Below are positions 1 through 7,478 of a stretch of 64,000 nt of DNA, piece by piece. The stretch spans positions 3,472,001 through 3,536,000 of the forward strand of contig OY970200.1 of NCBI GenBank assembly GCA_963708235.1, in the 5' to 3' direction. The DNA comes from G963708235 sp963708235. GTDB taxonomy: Bacteria; Actinomycetota; Acidimicrobiia; Spongiisociales; UBA5794. The translations under genes and the position numbers were made by a program. Each line of letters opens with the position of its first letter. Position 1 is the stretch's first letter. The notes under the pieces were generated by a model. It did not search any database. It was not told where the DNA came from and saw only the letters and a program-made list of their open reading frames with translations.

Positions 1-6
1 TGCGCT

Positions 7-60
7 CTGCGTCCGCAAGCGTCCGCAGCCTCCCCTCCTCCCGAGGAGGGGAGGGCCAGA
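7..60 (+). repeat. Mosaic hairpin repeat, single copy
   Basis: This block has the same plan as the repeats at 54.3-55.5 kb. It starts with two GCGTCCGCA-type motifs, continues into a GC-rich hairpin (CCCTCCTCC paired with GGAGGAGGG), and ends in GGAGGGCCAGA. The reverse complement of 54278-54339 matches it almost base for base. It is non-coding and sits upstream of the ECF transporter genes. Confidence 0.7.
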
Positions 61-154
61 GGGGAGATCCTCCCTGTCGAGGGGTGCTCTTTCTGGACTT
101 TCGTTCCTTGACATCCATAGGAGCGCCCCCCAGCGGAGGAGAGAACCAGCGCAG

Positions 155-219
155 GAACTACAGCGGTGTGATTCTCCACAGGTGTGGAGAACGCGGTGGA
201 CAACTACACGGGTGTAGTT
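155..219. promoter_or_regulatory. Cluster of short dyads with DnaA-box-like sequences
   Basis: Two perfect dyads lie 29 bp apart: CTCCACA-GG-TGTGGAG at 174-189 and AACTACAC-GG-GTGTAGTT at 202-219. A third, imperfect dyad is at 156-173. The first dyad contains TTCTCCACA on both strands, one mismatch from the DnaA box TTATCCACA. GTGGACAAC at 195-203 is close to an inverted actinobacterial DnaA box. It could be an operator for the downstream ECF genes or a DnaA-binding cluster. No dnaA or dnaN gene is in the window, so the role is open. Confidence 0.4.
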
Positions 220-302
220 CGGACCCCACGAGACCTTGATCGCTCGTCCCCGGGTTGCGACGACCGACCCGAGCCACCGAGACGGATAGGCTGACCCGAC
301 AT

Positions 303-1067
303 ATGGCAGGAGCTCACACCCACGCCCTCTACCACCATGGCGCCAGCCCGCTCCACCGCCTTCCGGCGCATGTCAAGATCGTCGCCGCCTTCGCCATGGT
401 CTTCGCCGTCGTCGCCACCCCGCGCGAGGCATTCTGGGTATTCGGACTCCAGGCGTCGCTGCTGGTCGGAATGGCGGTGATCGCCGGTCTCCGTCCCCGG
501 TTCGTCGCTCCCCGGCTGCTCTTCGAGATCCCGTTCGTGGCGGTGGCGTTGTTGCTTCCGTTCTTCGGATCGGGAGAGCGGACCGATGTCGCCGGTGTGT
601 CGCTGTCGGTGGAGGGGCTGTGGAGCATGTGGAACATCATCGCCAAGGCCACGCTGGGACTGTTCGCCTCGATCATCCTCGCCTCGACGACCCAGATGAC
701 CGACATCCTGCGGGGATTCGACACACTGCGGGTGCCCCGGATGCTCACCGCCATCATGGGGTTCATGATCCGCTACATCGATGTGGTGACCGGAGAGTTC
801 CGCCGGATGCGGGTGGCGATGCACGCCCGCGGCTATCAACCGACCTGGCTGGGCCAGGTGGGACCGTACGCCCGAGGACTCGGGACATTGTTTCTCCGCT
901 CGTACGAACGCGGCGAACGCGTCTACCTGTCAATGGTGTCGCGCGGATACACCGGCGTGATGCCCGCAGGCGTCACCGACCACGCCGCCGTCGTGACCTG
1001 GGCGGTGGTGCTCGCCGCACCACTGCTGGCATGGGGTGCGGTTGCGGTGGCGTGGATGCTGCGATGA
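303..1067 (+). CDS. ECF transporter transmembrane component (EcfT/CbiQ family)
   Basis: This is a polytopic inner-membrane protein of about 254 residues and the CbiQ/EcfT type. It carries the usual long cytoplasmic coupling region followed by C-terminal membrane segments. Short arginine-containing motifs such as MHARGYQ and SMVSRGY resemble the conserved coupling helices that contact the ATPase. EcfT couples ATP hydrolysis to vitamin or metal uptake by a separate substrate-binding S component. I chose the ATG at 303 because the residues encoded before it are Arg/Thr-rich and not membrane-like. The next gene overlaps by 4 bp, so the pair is translationally coupled. No S component or CbiM/CbiN gene is visible, so cobalt, nickel or a vitamin are all possible substrates. 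Confidence 0.85.
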   Translation: MAGAHTHALYHHGASPLHRLPAHVKIVAAFAMVFAVVATPREAFWVFGLQASLLVGMAVIAGLRPRFVAPRLLFEIPFVAVALLLPFFGSGERTDVAGVSLSVEGLWSMWNIIAKATLGLFASIILASTTQMTDILRGFDTLRVPRMLTAIMGFMIRYIDVVTGEFRRMRVAMHARGYQPTWLGQVGPYARGLGTLFLRSYERGERVYLSMVSRGYTGVMPAGVTDHAAVVTWAVVLAAPLLAWGAVAVAWMLR

Positions 1068-1870
1068 GCGCTCCCACCATCGCCGTCGCCGGTCTTTCCT
1101 ACCGCTACCCGGATGGGACCGCGGCGCTCACCGAGGTCGACCTCCACATCCATCCCGGAGAGCGGGTGGCGCTCCTCGGGCCCAACGGCGCCGGCAAGAC
1201 CACGCTGGTACTGCACATGAACGGCATCCACATGCCGCAGGTCGGCTCGGTGGCGGTCAGCGGCCTCCCCCTCACCCGCGACTCGGTGATGGAGATCCGG
1301 AGACGGGTCGGTGTGGTCTTCCAGGACCCCGACGATCAGCTCTTCATGCCGACCGTGTGGCAGGACGTGGCGTTCGGCCCCCAGAACCTCGGTCTCACCG
1401 GCGCCGCCCTCGATGCCGCCGTCGCCACCGCCCTCGACGCGGTCGACGTCGTCGACCTCGCCGACCGCCAACCCAACCACCTCAGCTTCGGACAGAAGCG
1501 TCGTGTGGCTATCGCCGGGGTGCTCGCCATGGACCCTCAGATCCTGGTGTTCGACGAGCCGACCTCGAACTTGGACCCGGCGAGCCGGCGCGAGCTGACC
1601 CGGATCCTCAAGGGACTCGACCTCACCCAACTCATCGTCACCCACGATCTGCCGTACGCCCTCGAGTTGTGCCCCCGGTCGGTAGTGATCGATCGTGGTC
1701 GGATCGTCGCCGACGGACCGACCCGGGCACTTCTCTCCGACGAAACCCTCCTCCGCAACCACCGGCTCGACGGCTATCCGATGCGGCAGTTGCTCGATGC
1801 CTCCCGACCGGACCTCCCCGAAGTCGTCGACACCACCGCACACGACCCGAACCTGGGTACCGGGGAGTAG
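1064..1870 (+). CDS. ECF/cobalt-type ABC transporter ATP-binding protein (EcfA/CbiO)
   Basis: This 268-residue ABC ATPase powers the EcfT protein encoded just upstream (ATGA overlap). Visible motifs are Walker A GPNGAGKT at 39-46, the Q-loop in VVFQDPDDQLF near residue 87, the signature LSFGQ at 140-144, Walker B LVFDEP near 161-166 and the switch histidine in VTHD near 194. The FQDPDDQLF stretch is characteristic of the CbiO/EcfA group rather than importers with periplasmic binding proteins. Only one ATPase gene is present, so the protein probably works as a homodimer or pairs with one encoded elsewhere. The substrate cannot be told from this subunit. Confidence 0.9.
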   Translation: MSAPTIAVAGLSYRYPDGTAALTEVDLHIHPGERVALLGPNGAGKTTLVLHMNGIHMPQVGSVAVSGLPLTRDSVMEIRRRVGVVFQDPDDQLFMPTVWQDVAFGPQNLGLTGAALDAAVATALDAVDVVDLADRQPNHLSFGQKRRVAIAGVLAMDPQILVFDEPTSNLDPASRRELTRILKGLDLTQLIVTHDLPYALELCPRSVVIDRGRIVADGPTRALLSDETLLRNHRLDGYPMRQLLDASRPDLPEVVDTTAHDPNLGTGE

Positions 1871-1927
1871 GGTCGCTGCTCACGCGCCACACCCGGTCAT
1901 GTTGCGATCACGAAGGAGAGCGGGTCG

Positions 1928-2923
1928 ATGAGAGAGCCTGGCTGGCGGAAGGTATCACCACTGGGCTTCGGCATGGTGGCGGCAGGTGCGGCGTTGTGGG
2001 GCACCGATGCCCTGTTCCGGCGCGATCTCGCCCTCGGACTGCCCTCCAGCTTCGTGGTGTTCGCCGAACACCTGATCCTGGTCATCCTCACCCTCCCGCT
2101 ACTGATCCGCTCACGTCGGTGGCTGGCACGGCTCAACCGACTCGACTGGCTGGCGGTGCTGTTCGTCGGGGTCGGCGCATCGGCGACGGCGACATTTCTG
2201 TTCACCGCATCCTTCCGGTACGGCGACCCGACCACCACCCTGCTGCTCCAGAAGTTGCAGCCGGTGTTCGCCGTGATCGGCGCCCGACTCATCCTCGGAG
2301 AACGGTTCCTTCCCCGCTATCTGGTGTACTTCGCCCTGGCCCTCGGCGGGGCCTACTTCGTGACGTTCGCCGATCCCGCCTCGGTGACCGTGTCGCAACT
2401 CGCCCCCGCCCTCCTCGCCACCGGCTCCGCCGCACTCTGGGGCACCGGGACCGTGCTCGGCCGTCATCTCTCGGCCAAGATCCCATTCGCCGAACTCACC
2501 TCGGTCCGGTTCGCCGTCGGCCTCCCGGCCACCGCGGTGTTGCTGCTGATCGACCTCGGCGGCGAGGGACTCCCCCCGATCACCGGGGGCGACGTGTGGG
2601 CCCTGGTCCAGCTCTCGCTGATCCCAGGGCTGCTGGCACTGATGCTGTTCTATCGGGGTCTCACCTCGACCCCTGCGTCGGCGGCGACCATCGCCGAACT
2701 CGCCTTCCCGATGACGGCGCTGATCGTCAACTACCTGGCCTTCGACACCGTGCTCACCGCCTCACAGTGGGTGGGCGTCGTGGTCCTCGCCGGAACCGTC
2801 ACCGTGATGGGTCTGTCGGCCAGACGCGGTTCCGAGGCCATGGGAATCGAACTCCCCGACGCTCCTCGGGACAAGGCGGGTGCCGGAGTGGGACCCTCCG
2901 AGCGTTCACCCTCGTCCGATTAG
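1928..2923 (+). CDS. EamA/DMT-family transporter
   Basis: This 331-residue protein has about ten hydrophobic segments in two repeated halves, as expected for the drug/metabolite transporter (EamA) superfamily. Each half opens with an ALWGT motif (WGTDALFRRDLA and WGTGTVLGRHL). Such proteins usually export amino acids, nucleosides or small metabolites; nothing here fixes the substrate. A GAAGGAGAG ribosome-binding site precedes the ATG. The C-terminal 30 residues are polar and cytoplasmic. It lies 57 bp after the ECF pair and could be co-transcribed with it. A strong hairpin follows the stop. A second EamA gene of the same family lies at 57.7-58.6 kb. Confidence 0.85.
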   Translation: MREPGWRKVSPLGFGMVAAGAALWGTDALFRRDLALGLPSSFVVFAEHLILVILTLPLLIRSRRWLARLNRLDWLAVLFVGVGASATATFLFTASFRYGDPTTTLLLQKLQPVFAVIGARLILGERFLPRYLVYFALALGGAYFVTFADPASVTVSQLAPALLATGSAALWGTGTVLGRHLSAKIPFAELTSVRFAVGLPATAVLLLIDLGGEGLPPITGGDVWALVQLSLIPGLLALMLFYRGLTSTPASAATIAELAFPMTALIVNYLAFDTVLTASQWVGVVVLAGTVTVMGLSARRGSEAMGIELPDAPRDKAGAGVGPSERSPSSD

Positions 2924-2949
2924 ATCGTCGCCCCACCCTGACACGACCG

Positions 2950-2994
2950 AGGTCGTGACCCTGGACGGCACCGTCATCCCCAGGGTCACGACCT
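2950..2994. terminator. Bidirectional hairpin terminator
   Basis: A perfect 15-bp inverted repeat (AGGTCGTGACCCTGG at 2950-2964, its complement at 2980-2994) with a 15-base loop sits between the convergent EamA and lipoprotein genes. There is no T tract. Confidence 0.7.
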
Positions 2995-3014
2995 GTCGAC
3001 CAACGTGGCCGGTG

Positions 3015-3635
3015 TCAACCGGCGGCGGCGTCGATGGCCACCGCAAGCTCGGCGATGGCGTCGGCGGCCACCACCCCGTCCGGCACCGAACCGAATCCCT
3101 CGTTCAGATAGAGCACCGACCCGCCGATGTTGATCACGGCTTCGGCGGGTGCAGAGTTGACCCAGACCTCGCGGTTGGTACCTTCAGCGAGCGAGTAGGT
3201 CTCGATCCCACCCAGCCGGTCGGCGAGTGCCTCGCCAGAGAAAGAATCGGTGGCATCGGAGACCTGGACGGTCCACCCGGCGACGGTCCATGCGCAGTAG
3301 CCGTCACTTCCCTCCCCGGGACCGTCCGGCGCCGTTCCCACCGCCGCCTCGAAGTCGGCGTCGTCGAGGAGTCCGCACACGAAGTCCTCCGAGAGCGCCA
3401 CGGCGGCCGCCACCGCGGTGGTCGTCGTCTCGACGGTGGTGGTCGTGGTGGCTTCGGCCACGGTGGTGGAGGGCGCCATTGTCGTCTCAGGCGCCGATGT
3501 GGTCGCCGGCGCCGCCGTCGTCACCACCGTGTCGGGTACGGCGGTTGTCGTTGCGGAGTCGTCGTCGCCCCCGCAGCCCGCAAGCGCCAGCATGGCGACC
3601 ACCGAGGCGGCGCCGAATCGAATCCCTCGTCTCAT
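3015..3635 (-). CDS. Secreted lipoprotein with Thr-rich linker
   Basis: This protein of about 206 residues starts with a lipoprotein signal peptide (MRRG, a hydrophobic stretch, then the lipobox LALAGC), so it should be lipid-anchored on the outer face of the membrane. A low-complexity Ser/Thr/Ala linker of about 55 residues rich in TTT and TTV repeats follows. The C-terminal domain of about 120 residues has two cysteines (FVCGLL and GYCAWT) that probably form a disulfide, a pattern resembling DUF3558-type actinobacterial lipoproteins. The ATG at 3635 is preferred because GGGAGGA lies 6 bases upstream; six extra residues are possible before it. No function is assigned. The short Thr runs could be sites of O-mannosylation; that is inference. 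Confidence 0.75.
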   Translation of the reverse strand: MRRGIRFGAASVVAMLALAGCGGDDDSATTTAVPDTVVTTAAPATTSAPETTMAPSTTVAEATTTTTVETTTTAVAAAVALSEDFVCGLLDDADFEAAVGTAPDGPGEGSDGYCAWTVAGWTVQVSDATDSFSGEALADRLGGIETYSLAEGTNREVWVNSAPAEAVINIGGSVLYLNEGFGSVPDGVVAADAIAELAVAIDAAAG

Positions 3636-3721
3636 CGTGATGTCCTCCCGCAAGGGTGCCCCGAGGCCCCATCCCTACGCCGGGGATACCACCACCGACG
3701 TTCCGTTACTGAGTGACGTTA

Positions 3722-4282
3722 CTAGCAACGGACGCCGGAGAGAAGGCGATCGACGAGGAGCTCAAGGTCGGCTTCCCCCGGTGAGCGATGCAACACCAGC
3801 ACCCGGTAGACGAGCACCGCTGCAAGATCCTCGAAGAACTCGACGCCGTCGACATCGGCACGCACCTCGCCCCGCTCCGCCGCCCGGTCCCAGATCGCGG
3901 CGACCGCTTCGGCGTCCGGACGAAGCCGCCGCTGCTGCGCCGCCTCGGAGAAGTCGCCGTCGGCGATCATCGCCCCCACCTGGTCGCCGAGCAGGGTCCG
4001 GTCGGCGACCTGCAGGCGTTCGGCCAGGGTGGTGACGGCGTCGAGGAGGTCGCGACGCAGGTCGCCGGAATCGGGGATCGGATCGATCATGGTGCTGTGC
4101 GTGGCGGCGGCGAACGCCAGTTGCGCCGGGCTGGGCCAGCGCCGGTAGATCGACGGTTTGCTGATCCCGGTGCGCAGCGCCACATCCTCGAAGCTCAACG
4201 AGGCGTACCCGCCCTCCCGGAGCAACTCGGCAGCGGCCAACAGGACGCGGCGGTCGATATCGGGATCCCGTGGTCTGGCCAT
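3722..4282 (-). CDS. TetR-family transcriptional regulator
   Basis: This 186-residue protein has the N-terminal TetR helix-turn-helix pattern: RVLLAAAELL, then GYASLSFEDVALRTGISKPS, then IYRRWPS. An all-alpha ligand-binding domain follows. I start it at the ATG at 4282 (MARPRDP), where the family similarity begins; the upstream in-frame extension is unconserved in character. It is transcribed away from the PLP-enzyme gene at 4404 with a 121-bp shared control region, so that gene is a likely target. The ligand is unknown. The C-terminal half (EDLAAVLVYRVLVLHR) is typical of the TetR C-terminal type in which RWPS regulators dimerise. Confidence 0.88.
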   Translation of the reverse strand: MARPRDPDIDRRVLLAAAELLREGGYASLSFEDVALRTGISKPSIYRRWPSPAQLAFAAATHSTMIDPIPDSGDLRRDLLDAVTTLAERLQVADRTLLGDQVGAMIADGDFSEAAQQRRLRPDAEAVAAIWDRAAERGEVRADVDGVEFFEDLAAVLVYRVLVLHRSPGEADLELLVDRLLSGVRC

Positions 4283-4403
4283 CTGCCCATTCTGGTCCGG
4301 TCGCAAGCCAACACGTTCATCCGGGCGACCGCGGCACCGGCGGACGAGATGGGGCGCTGCGGCGGTATCTTGGGCGTCACACGAGAGATCCGAGGACCGA
4401 ACC

Positions 4404-5555
4404 ATGCGCTTTCGCACCCAGCAGATCCACGCCGGTGTCGCCCCTGACCCGACCACCGGGGCGATCCTGACACCGATCTACCAGAGCACCACCTTCGTGC
4501 AGCCATCGGTCGACGAGTACATGGCGAAGGGCTACTCGTACTCCCGGTCCGGGAACCCGACGGTCACGGCCCTCGAGGGGCGACTCGCCACACTCGAAGG
4601 TGGGGCCGATGCGGCGGCGTTCGCCACCGGTATGGCCGCCACCAACGCCATCTTCCTCGCCTTCCTCAATGCCGGAGACCACGTCATCGTCTCCGACATG
4701 GTCTACGGCGGAACCCATCGCCTCGCCACCCAGGTCTACACCCGATTCGGCGTCACCTTCGACTTCGTCGATACCGCCGACCCGGCGACGGTGGAGGCGG
4801 CGGTGCGCGAGAACACCCGGCTCATCTTCACCGAGACCCCGGCCAATCCCACGCTCAAGCTCACCGATCTGGCGGCGATCTCCGAGATCGCAAAGGCGCA
4901 CGGCATCCCCCATGCGGTCGACAACACCTTCCTCACCCCGTATTACCAGCGCCCGTTCGAGTTGGGTGCCGATCTGATCATCCACTCGACCACCAAGTAC
5001 CTCGACGGGCACAACGCCACCGTCGGCGGAGCGGTGGTGAGCCGCACCGACGAGATGCACGAGAAGATCGCCTTCATCCAGAATTCGACCGGGACCACCA
5101 TGTCACCGATGGTCGCCTGGCTCACACTGCAGGGAACCAAGACCCTCGTCGAGCGTCTCGACCGCCAGTCGGCGAATGCGCTCGCCATTGCCGAATACCT
5201 CGAGGGGCATCCCAAGGTGGCGCAGGTGCGCTACCCGGGGCTCGCCTCGTTCCCCCAGTACGAGCTCGCCAAGCGCCAGGCAAGCGGATTCGGGGCGATG
5301 GCCTGGTTCGAGGTCGAGGGTGGCCTCGAAGCCGGCAAGACCCTGATGAACGCCGTCAAGCTGTGGACCCTCGCCGAAAACCTGGGATCGGTCGAGTCGC
5401 TGGTCACCCACCCCGCCACGATGACCCACGCCGGCTACCCGCCCGAGGAGCGTCACCGCCTCGGTCTCATCGACGGTCTGGTCCGGCTCTCGGTCGGCCT
5501 CGAGGACGTGGAGGATCTGATCGAGGACCTCACACAGGCGCTCGATCAGGTGTGA
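4404..5555 (+). CDS. PLP-dependent transsulfuration enzyme (cystathionine gamma-synthase/lyase family)
   Basis: This 383-residue enzyme belongs to the Cys/Met metabolism PLP family. Diagnostic features are YSYSRSGNPT at 44-53 (Tyr46 and Arg48 contact PLP phosphate), AVDNTF with Asp173, and HSTTKY with Lys198 as the internal aldimine lysine. The C-terminal SLVTHPATMTH and LVRLSVGLED motifs bind the substrate carboxylate. The family includes cystathionine gamma-synthase, cystathionine gamma-lyase and methionine gamma-lyase, which sequence reading alone cannot separate. A cystathionine beta-synthase gene at 35.0-35.9 kb makes a gamma-lyase role in reverse transsulfuration reasonable. The ATG at 4404 matches the usual MRFRTQQIHAG start. 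It is divergent from the TetR gene and converges on the membrane protein at 5530 with a 26-bp overlap. Confidence 0.88.
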   Translation: MRFRTQQIHAGVAPDPTTGAILTPIYQSTTFVQPSVDEYMAKGYSYSRSGNPTVTALEGRLATLEGGADAAAFATGMAATNAIFLAFLNAGDHVIVSDMVYGGTHRLATQVYTRFGVTFDFVDTADPATVEAAVRENTRLIFTETPANPTLKLTDLAAISEIAKAHGIPHAVDNTFLTPYYQRPFELGADLIIHSTTKYLDGHNATVGGAVVSRTDEMHEKIAFIQNSTGTTMSPMVAWLTLQGTKTLVERLDRQSANALAIAEYLEGHPKVAQVRYPGLASFPQYELAKRQASGFGAMAWFEVEGGLEAGKTLMNAVKLWTLAENLGSVESLVTHPATMTHAGYPPEERHRLGLIDGLVRLSVGLEDVEDLIEDLTQALDQV

Positions 5556-6960
5556 CCTGCGCCGGGTCCTCCGGCACGGTCACCCGCTGCGCCGCTTCCG
5601 AGATCGCCCACAGGTAGAGGGCGAGGACGGCACCGAGGAGGACCACCGGGATCAGTTCGATTCCGGTGAGGAACACCACCCCCACGGCGAGGGCCACCCC
5701 GACGATCCGCAGCAGGTCGTAGTGGCGGGAGATCCGCTGATCCAGCTCGCTCCCATCGGGCCCCGGTGTAATCAGCCTGGTGAGCCAGGCGGGACGACCC
5801 GCCACATATGCCCCTACTCCGATGGCGGCAGCAATGCCGACGAGGATGATCGCACCGCTGCGCAGACCGGACAGGACCTCCGAGACCAGCGACCGCGCCG
5901 CCACCGCCTGGTCGGGGTCGACGATATTGTCGACGATCGCCTCGTCGAGGCGGCGCAGCAACACCAGCCCGACAGCGAGCGCTCCCGCCACCGCAACGGC
6001 GAGTTGGATGGTGGTGCGACGCCGGTCCGGAGCGACGACGACGGTCACCAGGGCAAGGACCAGGGTGATCAGCGCCAAGAACCACACCAGCCGATCGAGC
6101 TGCCGGGCCCCGTCCTGAAGACCGGCGAGCTGATCATCGGACATCACCGTGATCTGGCCGAAGTCGTCGGGCAATCTGGCGTTGAGGGCTGCCGCAAGCT
6201 GCTCGCGGCCCTCGTCGATCCGGTCCGAAACGACCGCCGGCACCGTGATGTCGGGCCCGAAACCGCGTAGCTCGGTGGCGACATCACGGAGGATCTCGGC
6301 CATGACCGGCACCAGGTTGAGCTGAACCTCCCCGTCCACCACCGAGAGGTTGGGGAGGTCGTCGAGGTTCCCACGCACCACGGCGACGGCGGCGGCGTGG
6401 GCCGCACGCACGATTTCGGGGAAGCGGGTGGTGAACCGCTCAGAAGTGATCACCCGATCGACCGCCTCGGTCACTCTCGTCTCGAGGGCCGTGGTAATCG
6501 GTGGAGCCAGCGTCGCCAGGGTGGGCCGGTCGAGACGGCCGAGCACGGCCAGGGTGCGATCGCCGAGATCGAGGGCTTCGACGATCGTCTCCGTCAGCGT
6601 CTGGTCGAGCCGGGTGAGGGCATCGGTGACCCTGGCCTCGATGTCGAGTGCGGTGATCGCTTCCTCGGCGGCATAGTCGCTGACGGCTGCCAGCACCGCA
6701 GGGTCCTCGATGGCGGGACCGACGGTGTCCATGAAGGCATCCGTATCGAACACCGTCTGGTGGGCCCACACCGCCACGGTGGTCGCCAGGACACCCACCG
6801 TGGTGAGGACGACCAGGGTGACGGCAAGCCAGCGCCGCAGTTGCGCACGACGATCCACCCTGAGGCGGAGTTTCTCGTTCTCCGACCGCAGCCGCTCGAT
6901 CTCGCTCACGGCTTCGTCGGCTGGAACTCCGGTGGCGTCGGCATCAGCAGGGCTTGGCAT
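5530..6960 (-). CDS. Integral membrane protein of unknown function
   Basis: This 476-residue protein begins with a short charged coiled coil (EIERLRSENEKLRLRVDRR) and a first membrane segment near residues 43-65. An extracytoplasmic region of about 220 residues follows, containing DTDAFMDTVGP and several Val/Ala-rich amphipathic stretches. Four or five C-terminal membrane segments complete it. The layout (one TM, large outside domain, C-terminal TM bundle) recurs in the gene at 55632-56582, and the two look distantly related. I do not recognise a characterised function. The ATG at 6960 is preferred over a TTG 21 bases upstream because GAAAGGGG lies just before it. The 3' end overlaps the convergent transsulfuration gene by 26 bp. 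Confidence 0.7.
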   Translation of the reverse strand: MPSPADADATGVPADEAVSEIERLRSENEKLRLRVDRRAQLRRWLAVTLVVLTTVGVLATTVAVWAHQTVFDTDAFMDTVGPAIEDPAVLAAVSDYAAEEAITALDIEARVTDALTRLDQTLTETIVEALDLGDRTLAVLGRLDRPTLATLAPPITTALETRVTEAVDRVITSERFTTRFPEIVRAAHAAAVAVVRGNLDDLPNLSVVDGEVQLNLVPVMAEILRDVATELRGFGPDITVPAVVSDRIDEGREQLAAALNARLPDDFGQITVMSDDQLAGLQDGARQLDRLVWFLALITLVLALVTVVVAPDRRRTTIQLAVAVAGALAVGLVLLRRLDEAIVDNIVDPDQAVAARSLVSEVLSGLRSGAIILVGIAAAIGVGAYVAGRPAWLTRLITPGPDGSELDQRISRHYDLLRIVGVALAVGVVFLTGIELIPVVLLGAVLALYLWAISEAAQRVTVPEDPAQVTPDRAPV

Positions 6961-7174
6961 GGTGGTCCCCTTTCGGGACAAGGGTGCGGGTGAGCTTACG
7001 CCGGGGCGCCGCGTGGGGGGACCGGAGCCGTGGTGTCGGCGCCTCCGGCCGCAACCTCAACAGCAACCCCATGGTGATCCTTGCTCCGTGAGCGGCATCC
7101 CACCATCACCGGTATCGCCGAGATCATCGGGAGTTCTCCATTGTCATACCGGCCATCGTCGCCACACGGGCTCC

Positions 7175-7201
7175 GGCCATCATCGCCCGAAACGGATGAA
7201 A
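7175..7201. promoter_or_regulatory. Shared palindromic operator, site 1
   Basis: CCATCATCGCCC and ACGGATGAAA form an imperfect dyad matching the other sites listed in this block, in the variant with a 3-base longer centre. It lies 278 bp upstream of the flippase-like gene at 7479 and 215 bp upstream of the membrane protein starting at 6960, so either could be the target. The rest of 7017-7478 shows no coding potential I can support. Confidence 0.55.
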
Positions 7202-7478
7202 GCTGGTGCTGTGGCCACCGACCTGGTCGGTGATCAGGCCGGGCCACATCCGGAAATACGTCGAGGGTCGCGAACGCATCGAACCGTGGGTGCTGCACTC
7301 AGGGCGATCACCCGCATCGGGCGATGGACAGTCCCCTTCCGGCGGGATAGCTTGCCGTACGGCGACCCGCCATCGGGAAGGGACGTCGCTGTCGCCCCCA
7401 TCGACGGAGGCCGAGGTTGGCCCGAAACAGTTCGCAGCAGCCCACGGCGGACACCCGCCCGAGTATCGTCGGGCGCAC

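Noticed and set aside
155..219. Chromosomal origin of replication
   Set aside because: Only three degenerate DnaA-like boxes, no AT-rich unwinding region, and no dnaA, dnaN or rpmH gene nearby.
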